Of a stretch of 64,000 nucleotides of DNA, positions 47,801 through 59,001 are shown piece after piece (the stretch's first letter is position 1; each line of letters starts with the position of its first letter). The notes under the pieces are model-generated. The model made no database searches. It was not told the origin of the DNA and saw only the letters and a program-made list of their open reading frames with translations. The DNA comes from Dermatophagoides farinae. Lineage: Eukaryota; Arthropoda; Arachnida; Sarcoptiformes; Pyroglyphidae. The stretch is taken from assembly GCF_024713945.1 (NCBI RefSeq), contig NC_134679.1, positions 2,485,001 to 2,549,000 on the forward strand. The letters run 5' to 3'. Both the position numbers and the translations under genes were made by a program.

Positions 47801-50800
47801 ATAATAAATTTTGACATGATACTTCAGCTTCACATTTTGCACCCATCCAATATTCAAATGTACAATGAATTAGATATTGTTTCTGAAGATATGCTGCATC
47901 CAATAATGGTATGGTGAAAACATAACGTTGCGTTTCCTCTTTGATTACTTGTTTCTTGATGAAACGACCAAGTTCAGCATGATAGATATGATTGTTATCC
48001 ATATCGGTCAACCATATCCAATAAAGCTGGGCAGCTTTTCCGTGATATTTATCATCCCAAATAAAATCTGGTTTAACATCAATATAAATGGTCAAAATGG
48101 TACGTGTAATTGGTTTGACTGATGCTTCAATCTGAACATTCGGTATGGTTTGAGCTAATTTTTTAACGATGGGTGCATATCGTTTATTATGGATAAATTG
48201 AGCAATCTCATTAATATCCATTTCTTTTAGATCATAATGTTGAATATTTTTGCTTTGATTGATAAATGATAGCTTGTCTAAAACATCTTGTGTCAATTCA
48301 GATTCGAATTGATATAAAGGTGTATCAAAATTCCAGAATTGCTTCTCAAACATCAACGATATATCCAAAAATTTTTCGGACAACGAAGGCCATCCTCGAC
48401 GTATAACATACTCAAATAGGCCACGAGTCAAACGGGACATGTTCTAGTAGAAATAATTACAAATTAGAATGATAAAGAATTGCTTAAAACTCATACCTGA
48501 AGAATGTACATCATATCGGAATTCAATGAATGACATTCGGTAATCGATCGATTGATACAGGATTGCATCAAAATGTTAACTTTCGTATCGGTGCTGGTTA
48601 GATCGCCTTTGATCTTGAATTTGCATTGAGTCCATAAATTTTGAAGTTGCTCAATTTCTTCTTCTCTAATTCTTAGTTGATGGAATTCACTAGCCGACGA
48701 CATCAGATGAAGAATATTTCCTATATCCATAACATCTCGAAGCTGTTCGTTCAAATGAACAATAGTTTCATATTGAATATAAAAATGCGAAGCAATACGT
48801 CCAAGATGTGTAGCATCTACCGTTGCTTCTCGTTCAGGATTATATCTAATCATTTGTGCTCGATCTAATTGTTCGGCAGAACTTTTTGCTAAACCTGTTA
48901 AATGATCAATGATAAGACCAAGATCGTGAGCTGCTATACTTTTGAGGCCATATTCCAATGGATTTCGTTGCATTCGAATATATAAATAGGTGTATTTGAG
49001 CCAATCGACAATTTCTCTGATATTGCATACGGTACCAAGAACAATTTCAGCATTCAAATTATCGACCAAACGTTTTAAGAATTTACTTTCAATTGGAAGT
49101 TGATTGGTCAACATGCTGAGATAATGTGGTAAACGTTCATATGTAGTAATTATTGTAGCATCACCATCACTATCAAATTGTGGCCGACCAGCTCGTCCAA
49201 AAATTTGCATAACATCAAGCATATCAATGTCGACAAAACTACCTTGTGATGGATCATAATATTCGGTACCACGAATGATCACAGAATGAGCTGGCAAATT
49301 TACGCCCCAAGCTAGCGTGGATGTACAGACTAGAACTTTGATAACACCATGGCTAAATAATTTTTCCACAATGTTACGTTCCGATCGTGGCATTCCAGCA
49401 TGATGAATACCGATACCGTTGAGAAGAAATTTATTTAAATTTCGATATCTAGCTTTGGAAATCAGTTTATCTGAACCGGGAAGTCTTGACGTATCAGCTT
49501 GAAACATTAATCGTAAGCTTTCACCACCATCACGGTCACTGGGATCATTATATTGAGTTTTTTCCAACAAATAAGTTGCCATGGCCATTGTAGAATTTCT
49601 AGAATGCACAAATATCATGACCTGATATTCTTTCTGAAGTATTTCTCTGGCTCGTTTCATCGTTATTTCATCCATATCCATATTGAGCTGATTTTTTGAA
49701 CGAGCTTTACATCCGATAAAGGTTTTGGCCAATGGGACCAGGTCGAAATCGATCGTCGAATACATACAATCCTTTGTAAAGATCAACATGTAGAAATTGT
49801 GCGACATCGACATAGTTGGGCAAGGTAGCCGATAATCCAATCATACGAATACATTTTTGTGATTGTTCAACATAACGAACCGTACGTGCTACTATCGTTT
49901 CAACGACATGACCGCGATCTGATTGCAAAAGATGAACTTCATCCAAAATGATTAATCTGACCAAATCCATGAGTTGAACATCGCCAACAGATTTTCTCGT
50001 GACAACATCCCATTTTTCTGGTGTAACAACAAGCATCTGAGTTTCCATTATTTCTTTGCTTGTCATCTGCATATCGCCAGTCAATTCACGAACTTTGACG
50101 CCAAATGGCTGTAATCGGCGGCCAAAAGTTGAAGTCATTTCAGCACAAAGTGCTTTCATTGGAGCAATATAAATTATTTTGAATTGATCTAAATCGATAT
50201 TGGATACGGAATCATCTACAGAAAATGAACGCAAGATGTTCAATATGGCCAACATTGCAATATTAGTTTTGCCAGCACCCGTAGGAGCACATATCAGCAT
50301 GTTCTGATTATCCGATTGATAAGCAGTGGAAAATACAGCTGATTGAATGATGTTCAACTTTACGAAACCATCAAATCCGGTTCGAATAAATTCATCAGTA
50401 TCGGAGATTTCGATGCGTGAAAAATTTTGCAGAAATTTATTAGTTTCTTCAGTGCTTGCAATAAGCGGAACATGAACTTCGTCGTGTGTTTTGAATTCTT
50501 TTCGTTCGGATCCAATCGGTAGCAATAATTTTGTGTCAGCAATGTAAGAAGCTGTCGTTTTTATAGTTCGGTAGAGATCATAAACAAATGGATACTGTTC
50601 AATTGGACGATATTGGCGTAGATTTTCAGCCATTTTCGGCTCCAAAATTGATCGAACTGATGCTTTAAGATTTTTTTCACGCATACTTTCTAGATCTTGA
50701 AGAGAAAGTTTATCACCTTGTGGTTCAATTTCATCATTGTCTGCGGTATTTTTTTGAACTCTATTAATTTTCTTAGCAATTTTACGCATTTCTTTTTTCA

Positions 50801-52397
50801 ATGCTTTTTCTCTAGTGGTTGTTATGACTACAGATGGTCGAATCGATTGTGATCCAGTGTCACGAGATGAATTAATACGTCGATACAATTCTTCAGCACG
50901 TTTCGTATTGGAACCTTTTGTGGATGTTGATGATGATGGCACCGCATTCGTCTTATTAGATTTATTGTGGTTCATATCGGTCGATTGGTTACTTGATTGA
51001 ACTTTTGGCTTATAAGCAAAGATTAATTTTCGAACCAATTTGGAGGAATCTTCTCCAAGAAGATTGGTCAATTCTTCATAAAGACTATCATTATCATTAT
51101 CACTGTTGATTAAACGATTCATGACCATTTGATTCAATTCTTCGGCGCTCAAATAGAATTTATCCGAATTTCTTTCATTATAATCGACAATGAATGCTGA
51201 TAATTCTTCATATAAATTAGCCAAAATATCTTCGGTTGATTTATTCGCCATAGAATCTTCCATATCAACCTGGAATTCTGATGGTTTTTTTTGTTGATTT
51301 GGTATATTATTGGCTTCTTGTTTTCGCAGTTGACTCGTTGCTGATGTTTGTGATTGTGAAGAAATTGAATTAGAATAAAGCAGGTTTTGAAGAATAAATT
51401 CAGAATTGGAATAATCGGGATTGAATTTAGTAAAATCTTCATTACATTCTTGAATCATTTGTTTATCATAATTGTTAGTTAACATGTAGTTGAATTTACT
51501 ATTGGCATAAGGATCAATTTTAATTTCAGCATCATTGGTTTCAAAAATACGGTCGGCGAATTGATTAAACCAATCATGATTTTTTTCAGAAGATTGTTTT
51601 TCGAGATCAGTTGTAATTTTTTTAATAACACTAGCGTAAAAGAAAATTTCATTCAAATATTTGGGTTCCATCACCTGGAATATCTGACGGCAACATTGAT
51701 ACATTTTTTCCACTAGATTATACTTCATTGGATTTAAGCATAGATTATATTCCATATCATTGTAATGGGAACTAATATTGGCAAAATTCAATGATGTTTG
51801 ATGTTCATCTGCGATCGGTTGTTGTGTAATAAATTCTGTTTGAAATGAATCATAAAACACCCATAGAAGATAAACGGCTGCTTTTTCCACAAGATTCTGA
51901 TGTGTAGATCGATCATCGATCTGTATGAATTCAGCAATTAATGATAATAGTTCTTTATACAAACAATCCGGACTTTGCATTGGCCTATCGTGATCGATAT
52001 CCATTCGTTCATCTTTCGAACAAATCGCGACGCTGGTATTGTATCGATTAAAAAATTCCATATCGCCATTATGAATTAACGATGCTTTCGAAGGTTTGGA
52101 CATGATTTCATCAAACGGTGATCTGGAACTAAAATTCTGTGAGCGATTCTGTACGTTACGTAAATGTTCAACAATATTTTCAAAACGAGGTAACATTTTT
52201 TCATCGAGCACATCAGTTAATCGTTGTTCCATTAATTTGAAACGAGTAAAACATCCAATATAAATTTGATCACTACTTGCACCGCTGCTGCTGATATTAT
52301 TAGGATTATCGAGAACATTAAGCTTTACATTGCATTTTAGGTTCTTGACTTTTTGACGTATATACATGGAGAATAATTTGTTTTTCGTATTGTCCAT
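44897..52397 (-). CDS. ASCC3: Activating signal cointegrator 1 complex subunit 3 (ASCC3) helicase, with four frameshifts
   Basis: Two exons (52397-48497 and 48443-44897) encode about 2481 residues once four one-base frame changes are bridged, near 49723-49726, 47298-47300, 46178-46183 and about 45510. Family knowledge: a 3'-5' Ski2/Brr2-type helicase with two cassettes, acting in DNA alkylation repair with ALKBH3 and in splitting collided ribosomes. Cassette 1: ICAPTGAGKTNIAML (about residue 705), LDEVHLL (about 820), ELTGDMQM, ATLPNYVDVAQFLHVD, QIFGRAGRPQFD. Cassette 2: LGAPTGSGKTIAAEIALFRV (about 1570), IDEIHLLG, QMIGRAGRPQFD. Each is followed by a Sec63 domain. TPEKWDVVTRKSVGD identifies ASCC3 rather than Brr2. 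The N-terminal region is about 200 residues longer than in human ASCC3. No substitution-type stops were seen. Confidence 0.93.
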
Positions 52398-52691
52398 TGT
52401 TTCTTAGACAAGATTTCTTAAAAAATAATCTCGTGGTTATTAATGAACTATTAACAATTTATAAACAGATATATAAAGAGCATCGAATTTAATTCAAACT
52501 TTCTCCACGAGACATTCAACAATTGCATCAAAACACGTCAAGCAGACGGATTTTTTTTTTGTTATCGTAAGCATCTATTTCTACCCAAGTGTCATGAAAT
52601 TTTGTGGAAAATTATGAAAAATTTTTAGTTTTATTTTTAAATTAAATTTTTTTTATACAAAAAGGATTAAAAATCAGCAATCATTTGATGA

Positions 52692-53345
52692 TCATTCGAG
52701 GGATGAAAATTCTTCAGCAGATTTTTCCAGTTCTGATTTTAAATTATAATCTGCTATTTTCTTTCCCGTAGACATTGTTTTTTTCTGGACATTAGTGTTT
52801 ACATTTTTGCGTTTTATGCTGACGTTTTTCTTGCCAAATCTGGATTTAGTATTCACATCTTTTGTAAAACTATCAACTTTTTCGATTGTTGATTCATTTT
52901 CATTACCGTTCTCGCTGACTACGAATGTATCCGTTCTCACTGATTGTTTTGATTTATTCGTTTGTTGTTGAAGTTTAGTCATATAACCACGATCATGATC
53001 TTCATCATTCTCACCGTGAACATTGGCCGGACTTTTATGGGTAGCTTCGAATCGTTTTTTCAATGATTCTTGCTGACGATGAAAATAATCATAACTTGTC
53101 CAATGAAGACGGCTAGCTGGTCGTGATATGAAACATATAAGCCAAACAGGGATGAATAGTAATAACAATAAAACAACCGTAAGAATTGCAGCTCTCTCGA
53201 AATCGAATTCGACTTTGAAACGTGATTTTTTTTGTTTCGAATCAAGATAGTAATCAAATGATTGGTCCGTGGCCGAATCATCACCATGGACATTCAATAA
53301 AATCCAAATTATAAGAAAGAAAAAATATTTAAAAAAAAATAACAT
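52692..53345 (-). CDS. Single-pass membrane protein of unknown function
   Basis: A single-exon frame of 217 residues from the ATG at 53345 (an upstream in-frame ATG at 53486 is possible). The N-terminus MLFFFKYFFFLIIWILLNVHG is a signal peptide. A short acidic extracellular part follows (DDSATDQSFDYYLD), then one strong transmembrane helix, AAILTVVLLLLLFIPVWLIC. A basic, Ser/Lys/Asn-rich cytoplasmic tail of about 130 residues begins at a Trp-Tyr-rich juxtamembrane stretch (LHWTSYDYFHRQQESLKKRF). I do not recognise the family. The type I topology is inferred from the signal peptide and the basic flank. It lies head-to-head with MBD2/3, 277 bp apart. Confidence 0.65.
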   Translation of the reverse strand: MLFFFKYFFFLIIWILLNVHGDDSATDQSFDYYLDSKQKKSRFKVEFDFERAAILTVVLLLLLFIPVWLICFISRPASRLHWTSYDYFHRQQESLKKRFEATHKSPANVHGENDEDHDRGYMTKLQQQTNKSKQSVRTDTFVVSENGNENESTIEKVDSFTKDVNTKSRFGKKNVSIKRKNVNTNVQKKTMSTGKKIADYNLKSELEKSAEEFSSLE

Positions 53346-53622
53346 TTCGATTATTTTATCGACAATTGACAAGTTCGAAACTTTTCCAAATATAAATAAA
53401 ATTATTATTAAAAGTCGTGGCAAAAAAAACCGTCGAACTTTTTTTTGTATGCATCGAATGATAATTGCTTGAAAATTTAAATTCAAATTCTAGAACTTCA
53501 AATCTTGACCATCTATGTCGATATAGCTGCCTAGTTTTAGCTCGTTTCTGTCTGTCTGTTCTCAGAAATTTTTTGATTTACTCGTTATTTTTTTTCTCTA
53601 TATAAATTTAAAAATTCAGAAT

Positions 53623-54432
53623 ATGTCTACATCAGCACTGCCGGATGGGTGGAAACGAGAGGAAGTTAAACGTACTAATGGATTGACCATCAAAACAGAT
53701 GTTATCTATGTCAGTCCTGAAGGACAACGTATCAAATCAAAAGCGGAGCTAGCCAAATATCTTGGCCAAACAATCGATTTATCGTCATTTGATTATCGTT
53801 CGGGCAAGATTAATCCATTGCTATTACGAAAAAGTAAAAGATCCTATGGTGTACATGATCATCGTGCACTAAAACATGATCCAACTACGATAAATCCAGT
53901 TCGACAAACGAATCCTTTTTTCAAACATCCAGTTACCATCGTGAGGACAAATACCAGCAATTCTAAAGTATTAAATCTACAACATATTAAAGAGATACGT
54001 CGTAAGCATAATCTAAGCTTTAATGAACCGAAATCCGATAACAACAATGAACGACCTTTTCAAATGTTTTGGCCACGAAGATTGGAAGGACAACGAGCAT
54101 CGAATCATGCACTTGAACGTCTTGACGATTTTCAATTACCACCAAATATTCGAACATTCAATTCAACATTGGCTAATAACGAAGACATTTTCCGTACAAT
54201 AACCGCTAATCTATACAATGATCAGCGAGCTATTCGTGGTCAAGAACGTAAAATTATTAATCGTATTCGTCGTGAAATGGATGAAGAGGATGTAATGAGA
54301 AATCTATTGGCATTCATTAATCCACATCAACCATTATCACATACGATTACAATTACCGATCAGGACATAATACAACAGGAAGAAGTGGTACGAAAATATC
54401 GTCGAAAATTACGCGATGCAATCAATCGATAA
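53623..54432 (+). CDS. Methyl-CpG-binding domain protein MBD2/3
   Basis: A single exon encodes 269 residues. The MBD occupies residues about 4-70: LPDGWKREEVKRTNGL, then YVSPEGQRIKSKAELAKYLG and TIDLSSFDYRSGKI. The MBD2/3-specific remainder follows, with PFQMFWPRRLEGQRAS and the C-terminal coiled coil beginning ITDQDIIQQEEVVRKYRRKL, which binds p66/GATAD2 in the NuRD complex (family knowledge). The protein acts in chromatin repression in the nucleus. Compared with human MBD2, the residue after Asp-Val is Ile rather than Tyr, the Arg of the second recognition site is Lys (QRIKSK), and the loop between them is one residue shorter. Family knowledge links these positions to methyl-CpG recognition, so this protein may be MBD3-like in not discriminating methylated DNA. 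Confidence 0.95.
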   Translation: MSTSALPDGWKREEVKRTNGLTIKTDVIYVSPEGQRIKSKAELAKYLGQTIDLSSFDYRSGKINPLLLRKSKRSYGVHDHRALKHDPTTINPVRQTNPFFKHPVTIVRTNTSNSKVLNLQHIKEIRRKHNLSFNEPKSDNNNERPFQMFWPRRLEGQRASNHALERLDDFQLPPNIRTFNSTLANNEDIFRTITANLYNDQRAIRGQERKIINRIRREMDEEDVMRNLLAFINPHQPLSHTITITDQDIIQQEEVVRKYRRKLRDAINR

Positions 54433-55729
54433 TAAAAAAAAAATAAGAAAAACAACAAACCACCCATATAAACTAAATGTTGTATAAAAAATTATTTTTT
54501 ACTTCATTGTAAATGTAAATATAAATGTATGTACCCTACAAACATTTGTAGTAAAGACAAATTATCATTTCAGAAAAAAAACAACACAAAAAAATCCAAT
54601 CAAAAACACATCTTATTATGAATCTAACAATTTTTTCTGGCTTTTATTTATCAAATACATTTTTTTCAGTCATTTTTCATTGTTTTTCTCAGTTTAATTT
54701 GAATGAATACAACCATCATCACTCAAATTCATCAAAAAAAAATTAACTTGCTGACTAATGATGTCTTCTTGGATGATCATTGTCAACCTATAGGTACCAG
54801 TGTACATTGAGTTTTTTTTTTTTGATTTTTTTTTCACCGCTGGTTCAAAATCAAAATTTAGCGTTGGCGTTCATATGTAAAGTAACAATGGGTAATGGGC
54901 AATCTGAAATATATAACATGTACGAGTGCAAATGTGGATGTTCATATAGCATCAAATATATATACAACAACATTATCATGTTGTGGATGTTAAGCTATAG
55001 TTTTTGGTTTCACTTTGGCCATTTTTTTTTTTTTTTTTTTTGGGCTGGTATGTTTTTGTGTTGTGTGTGTGTGTGTCTTTGTGGTAGCTAATGAAAATTT
55101 GTTGTTTATACACATTGATACAGCTAATATTTTACCCCCTTTTTTGTGTTTGCCACTTTTGATCGTCGTCTTTTTGTATTTCAATCACCATCGCCATTAT
55201 AAATGGCTACTACCACCTCGATTACATTCATACAGTGATGACACCACCTACCATCAATACAAATTTTCAATCACAATATTTAATGCAACAACCAACAAAA
55301 CAAGAAAAAAAAATTCATAGTCTGGTTTGTTGAAGCTTGTTCATAGCCGATTTTTTTATGCATTCATTTTCCAACCAACCATAGCAAACAAAATAAAAAC
55401 GTATAACGTTTTTGACGTTTTAAATTAAAAACAACAACAACAACAACCGAAAAGCTATTTCTTTTTTTTTTCTTCACTGTCAACGAAACACCAATATAAA
55501 ATATATAGTTCAATTTTTTTTCTATATGCAAAAATATATTCGAACAAAGTTTTGAATTTCGATTTCGACAAAATAATTTTTTTTTCTCTTCACATTTTTT
55601 ATTTTGACAAAAAAGAAATTCGTCACAACTCTGGATTCAATTCGCCGCCAACGACAACGATATATCTTTCGATTTCGTTTTGTCAATCAAATTGTTTGGA
55701 TAATATCGCTTGCTTTAATCATTTTCATT
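54433..55729. other. Intergenic, T-rich, upstream of GPX paralogue
   Basis: No gene is supported. It contains T homopolymers (a T18 run near 55023), a TG run near 55060-55077 and a CAA tract near 55431-55445. A 103-codon frame at 54780 lacks an ATG and any family feature. Confidence 0.5.
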
Positions 55730-56489
55730 ATGTCTGAAGTAGAAAATAATACGACACCTAATCCGGCTGGTGATGAGAAATTGGAGAAAAAAGATTGTGA
55801 ACAACAACAACAACAAGAAACAACAAACGGTAGCCAACAAATCACCAATGGTGATTCATTCAAGCCGGAAGATTATAAATCTTTGTATGATTTTACTGTC
55901 AAAGATATTGATGGTAATGAGGTAAGAATATTTTTCATCACATGATTCTGAATTTTTTTATATTGATTAATGATTTCGAAATCTGATTTCTTGATAGGTT
56001 TCCCTTTCAAAATATGAAGGAAAAGTCGTTTTGGTTGTTAATGTTGCTTCCAATTGTGGTTTTACTAAATCCAATTATCAACAATTGAATGAATTGTACG
56101 AAAAATATGAAAGTCGTGGTTTTCGAGTGGCTGCATTTCCCTGTAATCAATTTGCCGGACAGGAACCTGGATGCGATGCCGATATCAAAGAGTTTGCTAA
56201 GAAAAATAACGTAAAGTTTGATATGTATTCTAAAATCGATGTTAATGGATCAAACGCACATCCATTGTATCGTTGGTTGAAACTTAAACAACGTGGAATT
56301 TTCGGTACACAAGCAATCAAATGGAATTTTACCAAGTTTTTGATCAACAAAGAAGGTCAGCCAATCAAACGTTATTCACCAACAACTTCACCAAATTCTA
56401 TTGAATCGGAATTCAAATCAATGTTGGATCCTGAAAAAACAAGTGATGATGATCAACAGCCGGCTGCCGAACAACCAAACAGCCAATAG
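55730..56489 (+). CDS. Cysteine-type glutathione peroxidase (GPX4-like), paralogue 2
   Basis: Exons 55730-55921 and 55998-56489 give 227 residues. Active-site signatures: NVASNCGFTKSNYQQ with Cys at the peroxidatic position, FPCNQFAGQEPGCDADIKEF and IKWNFTKFLINKEG. Family knowledge: a monomeric thiol peroxidase for lipid hydroperoxides. Unlike the copy at 40240-41047, it has a polar N-terminal extension (Glu/Asn/Gln-rich, residues 1-45) and an acidic Gln-rich C-terminal tail (EKTSDDDQQPAAEQPNSQ). It lacks a mitochondrial-like leader and so is predicted cytosolic. Its only intron falls at the same site as intron 1 of the paralogue (after DIDGNE/D). The two copies therefore share descent, but lie about 15 kb apart on opposite strands. 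Confidence 0.95.
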
Positions 56490-57394
56490 ACAAAGATGTT
56501 TGTCGTGTATGTGTTTGGGTATGATAATGGCTTACCAGATTTACGTACAAATTACCCAGGTTTTTTTTCTATCGATTATTACAATCGATCATTGACATTT
56601 TGGACCACAAATTAATTTTGAAAAAAACGTTGATCAAAACTTTCTTTTACACGTACACTTTTTTTTATCTCTATATATCCTACATCGATATATTCCATAT
56701 TGATAAACTTTTCTTTTTTTTTCTCATTTTCAATTTTTCAAATCCAAATCCTTATAATTTCATAATGATTGTTCTTATTTTTTTTATTCGGTGTTTGAAT
56801 TGAAAAACCCGAATTTTTTTTCTTGGCAAACTTTTCATTATGATATGTGTTTATCTTTGTGTGTTTTTGCTTGATTTAATTTTCGCTTCTATCGATGGCA
56901 TTATAAATAAAAACAACTCAAAATGAAAATTTCTAAGATTCTAGATTTTTTTTTGGTGATGTTGGAACCTTTTTTGATTTTCGGATTTTTTTTTTTGTTT
57001 TTTTGCTGTTTGCTGAGAGTGTTCCCCGCCCGAACTTGACAAATGGCCGGTATTATATAGAAAATAGTCTCACTTTCTCAGACCCGGGAATCCATTTCTG
57101 CATTATGTTCACCATCGAATGTGAAAAGATGCGGCCAACCAAACACTCGATTATTCCATTCTATGCGCGTGTCTATCTGAGTATGGTTTAATGATGTTTT
57201 GAATTCTGTTGTTTGTTTTTCACATTGGATCGAGCACATCAACTATATTAACCAGATTTGAAAGATTCAGATATGGATTTTTTTAGCAAATCCAATTTTT
57301 TATAAAAATGTAAACAATTAGATGATATGGTTTTTGGTCATTTACTCGAACAACAACATTACGAAAATCATTAATAATAATCTATTGGAGAATC
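56490..57394. other. Intergenic between GPX paralogue and RIC-3
   Basis: The GPX 3' flank has an AATAAA-type ATAAATAAAAAC near 56903-56914. The upstream half of the RIC-3 side has a less AT-rich patch at 57015-57180. No gene was seen. Confidence 0.45.
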
Positions 57395-58992
57395 ATGTCG
57401 TCATCAGCATCGGAAACAAGCGAAACACCATCGACTGGTATTAGTAATTGCAAAAGTATATGCATTGTTATTGTTGTCATTGGTTGTTTTGCTGTTTTGT
57501 GGCCAAAAATTTTCTATCCAATGCTTTTATATGGTATACGTTGGGATACCCGTCAATCGATCGATAATGGTAAATCGAAAATGGATCATTTTAAATTATT
57601 CTTATTGATATTTTTCTAAATAAAAATTACATCTTCAGCAAATAAATATATACTACCACCAAAAGTAATGGAAGCAATGCGACAATCACCAACGAAAAAT
57701 CCACAACCACAAAAACTTCCAGGAAGGGTATGATCATTGATTGATTAAAATGATCATTTTTGAACAATGATTGTTCTTTATCATATCACAGCCACAATTT
57801 TACACAGGAAAACGTGAAATATCTACCAATATAGGTGGTGGCCAAAACAGCGTTTGGAATATATTTGTTCCATTATATGCCTTAATTTTGATCGTTATTT
57901 TTATGTACGCATTATTTAAGGTATATATAAGCTTTATATGTTTCTATGCACTATAAATTGACAATTTTTTTTTCTGTAAACAGTTATCACTAAAATCTGA
58001 TGATATTCAATCAACTACAATTAGAGGATCTCGACTACAATTACGACAACAATCATCGTGGTCATCATTACATGATCCTAAACAATGTCGTGAATGTCAA
58101 TATGATTTAGTAAGACAAGAATATACAAACAAACGTTATGATCCATTCATGTCACGAAGTTCATATCGAACTTTTGATTATTATGGACGTAGAAATGGTG
58201 AGTGTGAAAAAAAAATGTTTGTACAATTTCTATTCTAATAATAACTTTGACACTATCCGATAATTGACAAAAAAAAACAGTAAGTCGAATAATGCATTCA
58301 TTAGTTGAAGATGTTAAAACATTCAGTGAACATCTAACCAAAACGGAGAAATGTTCATGTAAATTGGCTAAATATGATAAAGATGGTAATGAAGCGGAAA
58401 GTTTCCTCAAAACAAATAAACAAATCAATGATGAACCGATAAAGGTTTGTTATTTAATTTTTTCTGGTTCGTTTTTTTCCTTTTATCTAAAAAAAATCAT
58501 TTTTAGCAAAACAAAGAAGATAATGAACAGCAGCAACAACAACAACAACAACTAAAACAACAAGATTCAGTAATCGTAATAGAAGAAAATTTGACGATCG
58601 AAAATCCATACATTGATAATATTAAGGAGAACGTTGATGTAACTGCAGCACAGCAGGATCATAAAGATGATAATGATGATGATATTGAACAGATTCATCA
58701 TACGATGACAGATGAATGTCACGAGAACGATGGCCAAAATAGCAATGAAAACGTGAGGGAAAATAAAGAAAATATTATTGAACAACAACAACCAAATGCT
58801 GTTGGAATTTCAAATAAACCACATCGTACGATAAGAAAACGTATCATTGATAACTTCAAAACAAAAATTTTCAAAGACAAATGTAATGACAAATTTCAAG
58901 AATTTGAACAACAATCGAAAAGTTCATCGTCGAAATTGGTCCGAAGAATTAATCACAAACTGGATAAATTTAAGCATTTGAAGAAAAAATGA
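57395..58992 (+). CDS. RIC3: RIC-3 acetylcholine-receptor chaperone
   Basis: Exons 57395-57569, 57639-57727, 57792-57920, 57984-58197, 58281-58444 and 58507-58992 give 418 residues. Family knowledge: an ER membrane chaperone needed for folding and assembly of nicotinic acetylcholine receptors. Seen: a first membrane segment CIVIVVIGCFAVLWPKIFYP, typical of RIC-3 TM1, a Pro-rich loop (NPQPQKLPGRPQFYTG) and a second membrane segment IFVPLYALILIVIFMYALFK. A long cytosolic part has predicted coiled-coil (residues about 210-260), Gln repeats and a very basic C-terminus (KLVRRINHKLDKFKHLKKK). The gene ends 9 bp from the stop of the convergent FGGY gene, so the two 3' UTRs must overlap. Confidence 0.9.
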
Positions 58993-59001
58993 ATGAGTCA
59001 T

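Noticed and set aside
54780-55091. 103-codon frame between MBD2/3 and the GPX paralogue
   Set aside because: Starts from a non-ATG codon and depends on T-run and TG-repeat translation.
57003-57191. 62-codon frame in a less AT-rich patch upstream of RIC-3
   Set aside because: No ATG-to-stop gene features, no homology I recognise and no in-phase splice link to RIC-3; the higher GC could be promoter sequence.
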